Positions 35,831-45,047 of a stretch of DNA of 64,000 nucleotides are shown in pieces (position 1 is the stretch's first letter; each line of letters starts with the position of its first letter). The position numbers were made by a program, and so were the translations under genes. The notes below the pieces were generated by a model that worked only from the letters and a program-made list of their open reading frames with translations, was not told the origin of the DNA and did not search any database. The stretch lies in the NCBI GenBank assembly GCA_945891505.1, contig CAMDDL010000002.1, positions 62,001-126,000 on the forward strand. The letters run 5' to 3'. Source of the stretch: Maricaulis salignorans (GTDB lineage: Bacteria; Pseudomonadota; Alphaproteobacteria; Caulobacterales; Aquidulcibacteraceae).

Positions 35831-36418
35831 TTATCCAAATATCAGGGCATAAAAGGTGCGACCTGGAATGAAGGTCATGAGGCCTGCCAAGCAAAGCCCA
35901 AAATAGAGGCCGCGCACCGTCTTTAAATGACCTTCCACATCGCCTTGACGGATATACCAGATGGCGCGAGGCAAGCTGTAGAGCGTCCAAACCGACAGAA
36001 TGTGGATGGGACCAAATTGGCCCAGCATGGGGGCAAAGCTCTTCATAAAGAAACTGGAAAACGCTGTCGTCACCATCGTCACGGCCCAGATCCGGCCCAT
36101 CATTTTATGGCCCGGTGTTCCCTTCGGTCCAAAAAGCACGATGCCACCCAGAACCAAGGAACTGGTTGCACCACCAATGTGGATGAGCGTGACAAGGGGG
36201 AGCTTGGCGAAGACTCCCCAATCTGGCACGCGCGGCACAAAGTTTTGGCTCAAGATATAAGCCCACACGTTAGGTCCAAAGGATGAGAAGGCTAGAGCGA
36301 CCATACCAATCGCAAATATTTGGCCCAGCAGGGGCTGAACGATCACCCGTAACTTCCCGAGTGGGCTTTGTGCCGCGTTCGTAAGGCTTTTGTTTTTGGG
36401 GGAGGAAATGTCGGTCAT
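35831..36418 (-). CDS. DUF2306 membrane protein
   Basis: 195 residues with about six hydrophobic segments. DUF2306 features are present: LIHIGGATSSLVLGG, KGTPGHKMMGRIW and FGPIHILSVWTL, with conserved histidines suitable for haem or metal in the membrane. The family's role is not established. The start at 36418 is an ATG with GGAG nine bases upstream; a TTG 15 bases earlier is less likely. It is divergent from the LytTR gene across 107 bases. Confidence 0.82.
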   Translation of the reverse strand: MTDISSPKNKSLTNAAQSPLGKLRVIVQPLLGQIFAIGMVALAFSSFGPNVWAYILSQNFVPRVPDWGVFAKLPLVTLIHIGGATSSLVLGGIVLFGPKGTPGHKMMGRIWAVTMVTTAFSSFFMKSFAPMLGQFGPIHILSVWTLYSLPRAIWYIRQGDVEGHLKTVRGLYFGLCLAGLMTFIPGRTFYALIFG

Positions 36419-36525
36419 CAGGTCTGGCTCCAAATTCTGTTACAAGGTCTTTGCGGTGGACGCAGGACATCGTTAGAAAGGGGCCTGAGCGCTTGCACGC
36501 GCCTTTACGTGGAGAAACTGGCATT

Positions 36526-37338
36526 ATGCGCGAAACACCAAGCTCTGTGGTTCACGAAGCGCCAAACACCAGCTGGATCCACTATTTTACAACCCCAGAA
36601 ACTTTGCGCGGGATCGGGATCAGCCAAGCGCTGGGTAGCCTCTTGGCTATATCGGGCGCATTTGAGACCATAGAGCTGCCACTCTTGCTGCGCTTTGCTT
36701 ATTGGCTACCTGTTATGTTTGCGGGTGCTTTGATCGGTGCTTTGATCAGTTGGAAATTGGTGGCGATTGAGCGTTGGGCCCGCTCACCCTTTATGAGTTG
36801 GGCGGTGGTGACCATACTGGTAGCCCTCCCAATGACGGTGATTGTCTGGCTCATCACAGGCTTGGCTTTTCAGGGCACTCTAAACCTGCGGGCTCTGCCC
36901 TTTTACTTTGCCCCGGTCGCAATCATCTCCGCTTTTATGTCGGGCATTTTGACCTTCACCAATCAAGCCCCGCGCGAAACCCACGCCGCCCCGGCCCTTG
37001 GCGAAGCGGGCGACACCCCTGCCCCCATTCGCTTCTTGGAGCGCCTGCCAATCTCGCTGCGCGGGGCCGAGATTTATGCGGTCTCCAGCGAAGATCATTA
37101 TTTGCGTATCCATAGTTCGCGCGGGTCAGACCTAATCTTGATGCGTTTAAGCGATGCGATCAGTGAATTGGACGGCATTGAAGGCGCACAGGTCCATCGC
37201 TCATGGTGGGTGGCCCGAGGTGCTGTGAAAGACGTCGAACGCGGCGACGGCAAAGCCGTCTTCACCCTCACCAACGATACCCAAGTCCCCGTCAGCCGCA
37301 CCTATGCCAAAGCCTTGCGTGAGATTGGCTGGTATTAG
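36526..37338 (+). CDS. Membrane-bound LytTR-family transcriptional regulator
   Basis: 270 residues. Four predicted membrane helices (about residues 35-165) are joined to a C-terminal LytTR DNA-binding domain (residues 175-270), with YAVSSEDHYLRIHSSRG, LMRLSDAISEL, QVHRSWWVARGAV and the closing VPVSRTYAKAL. There is no receiver domain, so the membrane part is probably the sensor, and the factor would bind DNA while anchored. The divergent DUF2306 gene is a natural candidate target. GGAG lies 11 bases before the ATG. Confidence 0.88.
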   Translation: MRETPSSVVHEAPNTSWIHYFTTPETLRGIGISQALGSLLAISGAFETIELPLLLRFAYWLPVMFAGALIGALISWKLVAIERWARSPFMSWAVVTILVALPMTVIVWLITGLAFQGTLNLRALPFYFAPVAIISAFMSGILTFTNQAPRETHAAPALGEAGDTPAPIRFLERLPISLRGAEIYAVSSEDHYLRIHSSRGSDLILMRLSDAISELDGIEGAQVHRSWWVARGAVKDVERGDGKAVFTLTNDTQVPVSRTYAKALREIGWY

Positions 37339-37405
37339 GGATGCAAAAGCCCCTCTCCCACTGGGGTTGACCTATAGGTCGACGGGTTGGGGCACTCCCC
37401 TCTCC

Positions 37406-37547
37406 TTTTGGGAGAGGGGTTGGGGTGAGGGCCTTACACGCGCATTGTTTAAGTGCGCGTTGCGGAGGCCTTCATTGCACGGCGCAACGCGCAGCTGCGC
37501 CTAGACCCCCTCACCCCCGACCCCTCTCCCCGGTGGGGCGAGGGGAG
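37406..37547. repeat. 142-bp palindromic-end repeat, copy A
   Basis: Begins TTTTGGGAGAGGGGTTGGGG and ends in CCCCTCACCCC-type sequence followed by a GGGGCGAGGGGAG tail, so the two ends are near-complementary. The centre shares GGAGGCCTTCATTG with copy B. Immediately before it, CCCCTCTCC-TTTT-GGGAGAGGGG forms a hairpin (37397-37420) that may terminate the LytTR message. Confidence 0.8.
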
Positions 37548-37813
37548 TGCGAATAGATAAAAATTTATCCCCCTCCCACCAAACCTCCCCTAACCTAAGC
37601 CCATCTCCGACGAGAGGGCGTTGTTGCTGCAGCGGCGACACCGGTTGGGGATGGATAAGCGGGGTTAATCGGGGTGGACGTGGCTGCCTCGTGTTTTCAT
37701 AAGGATTAGCTGTCTTTATGCCCGGTGTGCTCGAGCCCGACTGCCGTGTGAAGCCGGAGGTCAGGTCTTTCAATAGGCTTGGTCCAACCTCGCGGGTAGC
37801 TACATTTTTGTTG

Positions 37814-37847
37814 GCGCGCAACTTTGATCCGTTGGATCAAAACGCGC
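37814..37847. repeat. Hairpin TTTGATCC-GTT-GGATCAAA with GCGC flanks
   Basis: Eight-base perfect arms (37823-37830 and 37834-37841) around GTT, flanked by GCGC on both sides. It resembles a compact structured RNA stem or a protein-binding palindrome and lies inside the gene-free region. Confidence 0.55.
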
Positions 37848-38106
37848 TTATGAGAAGCCTTTACGTACTAGGCGGGGGAAATGTCACCACCGAGGAGGGC
37901 TCATGATCCTCCCTTGGGCACGCGTACTTATTTCAGCCGGGGCGCATGGTTTGCGTCGTATTCCGGGCCAGTCCGTTAATCTGGCCCACCTCATCTGGCG
38001 CGTACCCCGCGCCCCGGCCCCTCTTTAAGGTGCGCCCCCGGTGGTTTTCAGCGCGGGGCTATGGGTGTTGGGGGTGGTGAGCATGGGCAATAGGAAGCCC
38101 AACTAC

Positions 38107-38248
38107 CTTTGGGAGAGGGGTTGGGGTGAGGGCTTACATTCACCCAAACGTAAAGCGCTTTTGGGAGGCCTCCATTGTGTGAACCATGGCGTCCATGCGC
38201 AAAGACCCCCTCACCCCCGCCCCTCTCCCCCATTGGGGGCGAGGGGAG
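38107..38248. repeat. 142-bp palindromic-end repeat, copy B
   Basis: Same length and orientation as copy A, with conserved ends (TTTGGGAGAGGGGTTGGGG at the left, GACCCCCTCACCCCCG near the right) and a more divergent centre. The spacing from copy A is 559 bases. Confidence 0.8.
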
Positions 38249-38420
38249 AAGACCTATCCACTCAGAACGCAGTTGCCGCAGGCTGTGCCTAAGCAAAGGC
38301 CGTGATCGAGTTTGGGCGCGCAAGATGGGGCGTCAGGGGGCGCGAAGTGCGGCCTTGAACCGTTCCAAAAGAAAGGCTGCCTTCTAAGGCGCAAATCTGG
38401 ACATTATTCAGAAGCTTTCC

Positions 38421-40571
38421 CTAATACCCCAAGCGCCCACTCAACGTGCCGATCAAATCCACGACCGCTTCGCCAATCACCGTGCCGGGCAGATAAACCG
38501 CACTTGCGCCCATTTGCTTGAGGACGGGCACATCATCTGGCGGTATGACGCCGCCGATAACGATCATAATGTCGCTGCGGCCCTCGCCTGAGAGCGCTTG
38601 GCGCAGGGCGGGTAGAAGCGTCAGATGGCCAGCGGCGAGTGACGAGAAGCCGATGACATGGACATTATTCTCCACCGCTTGGCGGGCCGCCTCTTCAGGG
38701 GTAGCGAACAAGGGGCCGATATCGACGTCAAAGCCTAGGTCGCTAAAGGCGGTTGCGATCACCTTTTGGCCGCGATCATGGCCGTCTTGGCCCATTTTGG
38801 CGACGAGGATTTTGGGCGCGCGGCCATCGGCCTTGGCAAAAGCGGCAATGGCCTCGCGGGCTTGTTGGATGACGGGGTTGGAAGGGTCTGCTTCGCGGGT
38901 ATAGACACCTGAATTAATGCGGATTTCAGCTTTATGACGGCCATAAACATCTTCCAAAGCCAACGAGATTTCGCCCACGGTGGCTTTCGCCCGGGCCGCC
39001 TTGATCGCAAGGTCGAGGAGGTTACCGGATCCGTCGCGGGCCGCAGCCGTCAAATCTGCGCAGGCTGCATCCACATCGGCTTGATTACGTTCGGCCTTGA
39101 GGCGCTTCAATTTCTCAAGCTGCTTCATGCGCACAGCGGTATTGTCGACCTTGAGAACAGGAACATCTTCGACTTCATCGAGCGGGAATTTATTGACGCC
39201 CACGACGGTCTGCATGCCGGTATCGATACGCGCTTGCGTTTTCGCGGCGGCTTCTTCGATGCGCAGCTTGGGCAAGCCTTGTTCGATGGCTTTCGCCATG
39301 CCGCCCAAGGCCTCGACTTCTTCAATATGCTTCCAAGCCCGTTCGGCGAGGTCGGCCGTCAGCTTTTCGACATAATAGCTGCCGCCCCACGGGTCGATTG
39401 GACGGGAAAAGCCCGCTTCTTCTTGCAGGACCAACTGGGTATTGCGCGCAATACGGGCGGAGAAATCGGTCGGCAAAGCCAAAGCTTCGTCAAGGCTATT
39501 GGTATGCAGGCTCTGGGTGTGGCCATGGGTGGCGGCCATCGCCTCAACACAGGTGCGCACCGCATTGTTGAACACGTCTTGCGCCGTCAAGCTCCAACCA
39601 GAGGTTTGGCTATGGGTACGAAGCGCGAGGGATTTCTCGCTCTTGGGATTGAATTGCTTGACCAGCCGCGCCCACAAGGCCCGCCCTGCCCGCATCTTGG
39701 CGACCTCCATGAAGAAGTTCATGCCAATCGCCCAGAAGAAGGACAAACGCGGTGCAAATGCATCAATATCCAATCCCACATCCAGCCCGGCACGGATATA
39801 ATCAAGGCCGTCGGCGAGGGTGTAGGCGAGCTCCAAGTCCGCCGTCGCGCCGGCTTCTTGCATGTGATAGCCGGAGATGGAGATCGAATTGAACTTGGGC
39901 ATATTTTGGCTGGTGAAAGCAAAAATGTCCGAAATGATCCGCATGCTGGGTCCGGGAGGATAGATATAGGTGTTGCGGACCATGAATTCTTTGAGAATGT
40001 CATTCTGGATGGTGCCAGAGAGCTTGTCTGGGCTGACGCCCTGTTCTTCTGCTGCCACGACATAGAGCGCCAAGATTGGCAGAACTGCGCCATTCATCGT
40101 CATGGACACGCTCATTTGGTCGAGGGGAATGCCCTCAAACAAGGTGCGCATGTCTAAAATGCTGTCGATGGCCACACCCGCCATGCCAACATCGCCCAGC
40201 ACGCGCGGGTGGTCGCTGTCATAGCCGCGGTGGGTCGCCAGATCGAAGGCGACCGACAGGCCCTTTTGGCCAGCAGCCAGATTGCGGCGGTAAAAGGCGT
40301 TGGAATCTTCTGCCGTGGAGAAGCCCGCATATTGGCGGATCGTCCAAGGCTGTTGCACATACATCGTGGGATAGGGCCCCCGAATATTCGGGGCAATTCC
40401 TGGAAGCCCGCCCAAATGGTCGAGCCCTTGGAGGTCTTCGGGGCCATAGAACGGCTTTACCAAAACATCTTCGGGCGTGCGCCACATCTCAGCGCTCGCC
40501 GCCCCTGTTGCTGCGGAGGTCACATTCGGCGTGCCAAGCTCTAACTGGCTAAAGTCCGGTAGCTTGCTCAT
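38421..40571 (-). CDS. mutB: Methylmalonyl-CoA mutase, large (catalytic, B12-binding) subunit
   Basis: Converts methylmalonyl-CoA to succinyl-CoA with adenosylcobalamin, in propionate and branched-chain catabolism. 716 residues. The TIM-barrel half includes [20 protein letters not shown], and the C-terminal cobalamin domain has GQDGHDRG (the DxHxxG ligand), GFSSLAAGH and IVIGGVIP. This subunit is also called scpA. The start overlaps the small-subunit gene by four bases, and 716 residues is close to the family norm. No meaB or epimerase gene is nearby. No cobalamin riboswitch is visible upstream of the operon. Confidence 0.96.
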   Translation of the reverse strand: MSKLPDFSQLELGTPNVTSAATGAASAEMWRTPEDVLVKPFYGPEDLQGLDHLGGLPGIAPNIRGPYPTMYVQQPWTIRQYAGFSTAEDSNAFYRRNLAAGQKGLSVAFDLATHRGYDSDHPRVLGDVGMAGVAIDSILDMRTLFEGIPLDQMSVSMTMNGAVLPILALYVVAAEEQGVSPDKLSGTIQNDILKEFMVRNTYIYPPGPSMRIISDIFAFTSQNMPKFNSISISGYHMQEAGATADLELAYTLADGLDYIRAGLDVGLDIDAFAPRLSFFWAIGMNFFMEVAKMRAGRALWARLVKQFNPKSEKSLALRTHSQTSGWSLTAQDVFNNAVRTCVEAMAATHGHTQSLHTNSLDEALALPTDFSARIARNTQLVLQEEAGFSRPIDPWGGSYYVEKLTADLAERAWKHIEEVEALGGMAKAIEQGLPKLRIEEAAAKTQARIDTGMQTVVGVNKFPLDEVEDVPVLKVDNTAVRMKQLEKLKRLKAERNQADVDAACADLTAAARDGSGNLLDLAIKAARAKATVGEISLALEDVYGRHKAEIRINSGVYTREADPSNPVIQQAREAIAAFAKADGRAPKILVAKMGQDGHDRGQKVIATAFSDLGFDVDIGPLFATPEEAARQAVENNVHVIGFSSLAAGHLTLLPALRQALSGEGRSDIMIVIGGVIPPDDVPVLKQMGASAVYLPGTVIGEAVVDLIGTLSGRLGY

Positions 40572-42400
40572 GCGGGCTCCTCCAGAAGGGTGATGGCGTG
40601 GGTGAGTTCGGCCAAAATGTCCGATCCAGCAAACAGGTTGCGATCAATAGTGGCGGCTTGGAACTTGCCCGCCAACCAAATCTGTTGAGCACCGCCGGCT
40701 TTCAAGGCAGTGGCAGCTTCGGTGGCCTCGGCCTCATAGGTCGCATCATCGCCGCACAGGCAGACAAGGTGTGCGCCGCTGGCCCTAAAGGCTGTGATCA
40801 AAGCGGCTTGATCTGGGTAGGCAATGTCAGCCCCCAAAGCTTTAATACCACCAGCCTCAAAGGCATTGCGGGCAAAGCCGGCACGGGCACTGAACTTGGC
40901 GAGGCTGCCCAAAGTTGCGAGAAAAATCTTGGGGCTTAGGCTGTCGGCACGGTCCCGCAAGGCTTCAAAATCTTGTGCGAAGCGCATGGGCGGAATGGCC
41001 CCTGCCAAAGGTGTCGCAGGCGCGGTGGTGGCGGATATCGAAGGGGTAGCAGGCACGATTTCATCGAGATTGGCGTAGATATTGATGCCGATGAGTTGGG
41101 TCTTGCGCTTGGCGATATCCCGGGTGCGGGCAGCGCGCGTTTGGGCGACCCATCCCTGCACCAAGCCTTGATCCAAAGCAGACGGCAGGCCACCTGCCCG
41201 CTCAATCTCTTGCACCAAGGGCCAAGCCGCTTGGGCCAAATCCTCGGCCAAAGCCTCCATCGCCCACGCTCCGCCCGCAGGGTCCGTCACGCGTCCAAGA
41301 TGGCTCTCTTCCTGCAGGATCAATTGGGTGTTGCGGGCAATCCGGCGGGCATTCTCATCTGCCAGACCAAGGGCACTCGAATAAGGCAAGACAGTAATGA
41401 CATCGGCACCGCCAGCTGCGGCACCAAAACAGGCACACGTTGCGCGCAAGATATTGGTCCACGGATCGCGCTTGGTCTGCATGCGGCCAGAGGTCACTGC
41501 TTGGAGGCGCATGGGGGCCGCAACACCACAGGCGTCCAAGACCCGCGCCCAAAGTCTGCGGGCAGCGCGCTGCTTGGCGATTTCCAGCACCACATCTGGC
41601 CCTGTTGCAAGGGTGAAGAGCAAAGTTGAATTCACCGCCTCAGCGGTCAGGCCCATCGCCTCACCTGCCCGCACATGAGCGATCCCCGAGGCAATCAATA
41701 CCGCCAGTTCTTGCGCGTCTGAGCCGCCACCTTCATGGACAGGGCGCGCATCAGCGCGCAGGCAGCTTGCGTGTGGGAAGATGCTCAGGGTCCGGGCCGC
41801 AAAGCCTGCCGCAGCTTCAAGGCTGCAGCCAGACTGGCCATTCATCCTTGCAGCCATGGGGTCAAGATTAAAGGCAAGCTTCGCCGTGGCTCGATCACTC
41901 GGTGGAACGGCATCGGCCAAGGCGCGTGCAGCCCCCAACGGATCGCCAGGCGCATCGAGCGCTACAGTCGCCAGCGCCAGCAAGATGCCTTTGATCAGGA
42001 CTTGAAAGTCTGCAACGCGGGAGGCGGCCACACCACAATTGCCGCTCGGATCAATCACAAGCTCAAGCGATGATACACCGCGCTCCAGCTCGTAAAGCGC
42101 AGTTTGATTGGCCGCTTGTGGGTCGGGGTTCAAAATGGTTTGACGGATATCCCAAGGCAGGAACGCATCGCGCACCGCTTCTGCGCCCCGAATAAAAGGC
42201 GCTTGGCCCGCCACCCCGGTGCGCTCCGCTGGGTTTGGCGCGTCTGCTGAGGTGTAGAGCGGCCGGACGGGCACGCCGTCATAGGTCTGCCCAATCAGGC
42301 GATCAAACGGGGCACCCTTCAGTGCTTTCTCCGCCAGCTCCCGCCAGCGCGCAATTTCAGGGTCAGCGAAGCCAGAAGCCAATGCGAATGGATGAGTCAT
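40568..42400 (-). CDS. mutA: Methylmalonyl-CoA mutase, small subunit
   Basis: 610 residues, homologous to the large subunit but non-catalytic. The barrel half retains [19 protein letters not shown]-like sequence ([19 protein letters not shown]), while the C-terminal domain lacks the DxHxxG histidine: where the ligand loop should be it reads [14 protein letters not shown]. It pairs with the large subunit as a heterodimer. It is the first gene of a two-gene operon, overlapping the next by ATGA. A short 40-base gap separates it from the LuxR-type gene. Confidence 0.93.
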   Translation of the reverse strand: MTHPFALASGFADPEIARWRELAEKALKGAPFDRLIGQTYDGVPVRPLYTSADAPNPAERTGVAGQAPFIRGAEAVRDAFLPWDIRQTILNPDPQAANQTALYELERGVSSLELVIDPSGNCGVAASRVADFQVLIKGILLALATVALDAPGDPLGAARALADAVPPSDRATAKLAFNLDPMAARMNGQSGCSLEAAAGFAARTLSIFPHASCLRADARPVHEGGGSDAQELAVLIASGIAHVRAGEAMGLTAEAVNSTLLFTLATGPDVVLEIAKQRAARRLWARVLDACGVAAPMRLQAVTSGRMQTKRDPWTNILRATCACFGAAAGGADVITVLPYSSALGLADENARRIARNTQLILQEESHLGRVTDPAGGAWAMEALAEDLAQAAWPLVQEIERAGGLPSALDQGLVQGWVAQTRAARTRDIAKRKTQLIGINIYANLDEIVPATPSISATTAPATPLAGAIPPMRFAQDFEALRDRADSLSPKIFLATLGSLAKFSARAGFARNAFEAGGIKALGADIAYPDQAALITAFRASGAHLVCLCGDDATYEAEATEAATALKAGGAQQIWLAGKFQAATIDRNLFAGSDILAELTHAITLLEEPA

Positions 42401-42440
42401 AAGATGGCAAGTGCAGGGCTAAGCCCGCCCCGTCAAGACC

Positions 42441-43268
42441 TCACCTAGCGGTAGATACCAGTCGAACCAAATCCGCTTGCCGCCGTAAGCCCAATTTAGC
42501 GAGCAGGCCTTTGATTTGGCTTTTAACGGTGGCTACCGAAGTCTTACGGATCGCGGCAATCTCTTCGACCATGCGGGCCTGCGAGAGAAGCGTTGCGATA
42601 TTGGCTTCAGACTTGGTGAGACCCGCAAAGACTTGCAAACCGGTGATAGTCGCCATCTCATCTTGCGCCGTCTTGGGTAGAAGCACAGCTACATAGGGGC
42701 CCAAGGTCGCCTCACACTTAAATAGACGGACCATATCGACGACCCAACCATCCAAGGTCCGCAAGGGGACAGACACGTGCTTACCTTGGTAGCCATCATA
42801 CAAAACACCAAGACCAGCTTGCAGATCGGTGACACTGCGGGCCGCCAAGGCGGTCAATTTGCCATCCTTCAAACGCAATGTGCTTGATGCTTCAATTCGG
42901 CGGGCCCATTCTGACGTGCCTGCATGAACATGACCAGATTGGTCCACAATCACGCCATGGACGCCCGCAGCCTCCAGGCCACCCAAAAACTGTTTGCGCT
43001 TGGTGCGGCGATCTTTTTCTTCCTTGGTGTCATAGCCGGAATCAGTTTGCCATGACGGCACGTGTGCATCGGAAGTACGATCAATTCCATCAAAGGCCCA
43101 GGAAATACCAACAGCTTGTGGATCATCAAACCCAATTGGCATTTCCTGCGCGGGTTCATAATCGGGCCGAATCTTTAAGTCGGAACTGGAAGTATCCACC
43201 CCCTCTTCGGATGATGATATAATCGTCGGTTCAAGAGAACCATCTTCCCCGGGTTTTTCCGTGCTCAT
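42441..43268 (-). CDS. LuxR-type HTH transcriptional regulator
   Basis: 275 residues. The C-terminal 60 residues form a LuxR/FixJ-type helix-turn-helix (GLTKSEANIATLLSQARMVEEI, shown here only in part: SEANIATLLSQ, then RKTSVATVKSQIKGLLAKLG). The middle (residues 100-195) contains a GVIVDQSGHVHAGT segment resembling a PAS-like sensor fold. The N-terminal 90 residues are acidic and of low complexity. GGGGAAG lies five bases before the ATG at 43268. It precedes the mutase operon on the same strand by 40 bases, so it may control it; this is inference. Confidence 0.8.
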   Translation of the reverse strand: MSTEKPGEDGSLEPTIISSSEEGVDTSSSDLKIRPDYEPAQEMPIGFDDPQAVGISWAFDGIDRTSDAHVPSWQTDSGYDTKEEKDRRTKRKQFLGGLEAAGVHGVIVDQSGHVHAGTSEWARRIEASSTLRLKDGKLTALAARSVTDLQAGLGVLYDGYQGKHVSVPLRTLDGWVVDMVRLFKCEATLGPYVAVLLPKTAQDEMATITGLQVFAGLTKSEANIATLLSQARMVEEIAAIRKTSVATVKSQIKGLLAKLGLRRQADLVRLVSTAR

Positions 43269-43531
43269 ACAACTTCCCCAAGCCGTCATCCCATCTTGTT
43301 GGGGCCTTTAGGCAAAGTCCACTCAAATTAGCGGTTAATGGGCGAACTGAGACAAATTGGTGCGCAAATGTGATCAAAGGTTGCCTTTACCCCTAGGGCA
43401 AGGCTGGCGGCTTAAAATGGGCAATGCCAGTTTAGTCGCCCGCATCCACTTGCATCATGGCGCGGGACGCGCCAAGACGGCGCCATAAACGTAGCCATAA
43501 TGGCACTTGTCACACTGCTCTGGGAGTTCAT

Positions 43532-44503
43532 ATGTCGGTACCTGAAGTTCTATCTCGCCTTCGCATCCCTGTGATCGGGGCACCGCTTTTCATCATTTCC
43601 AACCCTGATCTGGTTATTGCTCAATGTAAGGCTGGCGTCGTGGGTTCGTTCCCGGCGCTTAACGCGCGACCTGCCCCTGTGCTTGAAGAATGGTTGGACA
43701 AAATCACCACGGAATTGGGTGAGTGGACTGACAAGAATCCAGACCGTCCAGCTGCGCCATTTGCGGTCAACCAGATCGTGCACAAGACCAATGACCGCCT
43801 GATGCATGACGTGGAAGCCTGCGTGAAGTTTAAGGTGCCAGTCGTCATCACCTCGTTGGGTGCCCGCGAAGATGTGAACCAAGCGATCCAGTCTTATGGC
43901 GGGATCACTTTGCACGACATCATCAACAACCGCTTTGCAAAGAAGGCCGTTGAAAAGGGTGCAACTGGCTTGATCGCTGTTTCCGCAGGTGCGGGCGGCC
44001 ATGCTGGTACTCTGTCGCCTTTTGCTTTGGTGCAAGAGATCCGCGAATGGTTTGATGGACCCTTGTGCGTATCTGGCTCTATCGCCAATGGCGGTGCTGT
44101 TCTAGCTGCCCAAGCCATGGGCGCAGACTTTGGCTACATTGGTTCTGCCTTCATCGCGACCGCTGAAGCCAACGCCGAAGAGGCCTACAAGCAAATGATC
44201 GTGGACAGCAACGCCGACGACATTATCTATTCCAACCTGTTTACTGGCGTGCACGGCAATTACTTGGCCCCATCCGTAGTCAACGCTGGCCTCGACCCCA
44301 CAAACCTGCCTGAAAGTGACCCATCCGCGATGAACTTCGGCTCTAGCGGCAATCAATCCAAGAAGGCTTGGCGCGATATTTGGGGCTGCGGCCAAGGCAT
44401 TGGTGCCGTCAAAAAGGTGGCGACCGCTGGCGAATTCGTCGACCGATTGGCTGCTGAATATGAAGCGGCAAAAGCGCGCGTTATGGCAGCGCCACTGCGC
44501 TAA
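43532..44503 (+). CDS. Nitronate monooxygenase-like flavin oxidoreductase
   Basis: 323 residues of the NMO/2-nitropropane dioxygenase family (FMN, TIM barrel). Motifs: PVIGAPLFIISNPDLV at the start, GAGGHAGTLSPFALV for FMN phosphate, CVSGSIANGGAVLAAQAMGA and GSAFIATAEA. Members detoxify nitronates or act as FMN-dependent enoyl reductases. The start at 43532 has GGGAG five bases upstream; the frame opens at 43457 but without support. It stands alone between divergent and convergent neighbours. Confidence 0.9.
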   Translation: MSVPEVLSRLRIPVIGAPLFIISNPDLVIAQCKAGVVGSFPALNARPAPVLEEWLDKITTELGEWTDKNPDRPAAPFAVNQIVHKTNDRLMHDVEACVKFKVPVVITSLGAREDVNQAIQSYGGITLHDIINNRFAKKAVEKGATGLIAVSAGAGGHAGTLSPFALVQEIREWFDGPLCVSGSIANGGAVLAAQAMGADFGYIGSAFIATAEANAEEAYKQMIVDSNADDIIYSNLFTGVHGNYLAPSVVNAGLDPTNLPESDPSAMNFGSSGNQSKKAWRDIWGCGQGIGAVKKVATAGEFVDRLAAEYEAAKARVMAAPLR

Positions 44504-44580
44504 ATCAGGTCTAAACGGTCAATCTATCCGACCGAACGATCAAAAGGGCCATGGTGTCGTCCGTTTTTAGGATTGACGCT

Positions 44581-45045
44581 ATGGCCCTTTTCACTTTTCC
44601 GCCCTCTGCCGCCCAGCTCAACTGGCGCTGGCCGCATTTCACCCCCATTGAACTCGCCTGCGCCTGTCGCAAGCATTGCAAAGGCGAGTATTTTCACGAT
44701 CCACGCTTTCTCGACGCCTTAGAGGCCATGCGGGCGGAAATGGGGCCGTTGAAGATCCGCTCTGGACATCGCTGCCGCGGCCATAATGCTGCCGTAGGGG
44801 GCGTGCCGAATTCTTATCATGCTAAGGCGATTGCCGCCGACATTGCTGTGACGGGCAAGACGCGTGCGCGCATGCTTCAAGCTGCGGTGAACGCAGGGTT
44901 TACGGGCCTAGGCTATGGACGCAGCTTCCTGCATGTCGATCTTGGGCCCGCCAGAGCTTGGACCTATCCGGGCGCATTAGGGTTTTGGATCAAGGCTTTA
45001 GCCTTTGACCCGATGCGTCAGCCTCTCAAACCGCGCCCAAAATAG
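44581..45045 (+). CDS. M15-type D-Ala-D-Ala carboxypeptidase-like protein
   Basis: 154 residues. The zinc-peptidase M15A pattern is visible: SGHRCRGHNAAVGG, then SYHAKAIAADIAV (His and Asp ligands) and FLHVDLGP (third ligand). Such domains cut peptidoglycan stem peptides or act as phage-type endolysins. No signal peptide is evident, so export would need another route. A GTG at 44551 is possible, but the ATG at 44581 fits the family start. It converges on the next gene with two bases between them. Confidence 0.85.
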   Translation: MALFTFPPSAAQLNWRWPHFTPIELACACRKHCKGEYFHDPRFLDALEAMRAEMGPLKIRSGHRCRGHNAAVGGVPNSYHAKAIAADIAVTGKTRARMLQAAVNAGFTGLGYGRSFLHVDLGPARAWTYPGALGFWIKALAFDPMRQPLKPRPK

Positions 45046-45047
45046 GC

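Larger units (their letters stand above)
37339..38420. other. 1.08-kb gene-free region with repeats and hairpins
   Basis: No protein gene is convincing here; short open frames reflect repeat composition. It contains a 12-base palindrome GACCTATAGGTC (37369-37380), two copies of a 142-bp repeat (listed separately), and a structured stretch between them with stems at 37823-37841, 37893-37911 and 37967-37989 and a GGCGCG/CGCGCC stem near 37997-38013. No tRNA, tmRNA, 6S, SRP or RNase P signature was found. Confidence 0.6.

Noticed and set aside
37718-37906. 62-codon frame in the gene-free region
   Set aside because: It spans a perfect hairpin and has no homologue I recognise; structure explains the sequence better than coding.
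38353-38361. CCTTGAACC as a possible 6S RNA bubble motif
   Set aside because: No surrounding long stem or matching 5' bubble; a nine-base match is not enough.
38934-40157. 407-codon open frame antisense to the mutase large subunit
   Set aside because: It mirrors the codon structure of mutB, has no recognisable domain and no ribosome site; a shadow frame in GC-rich DNA.
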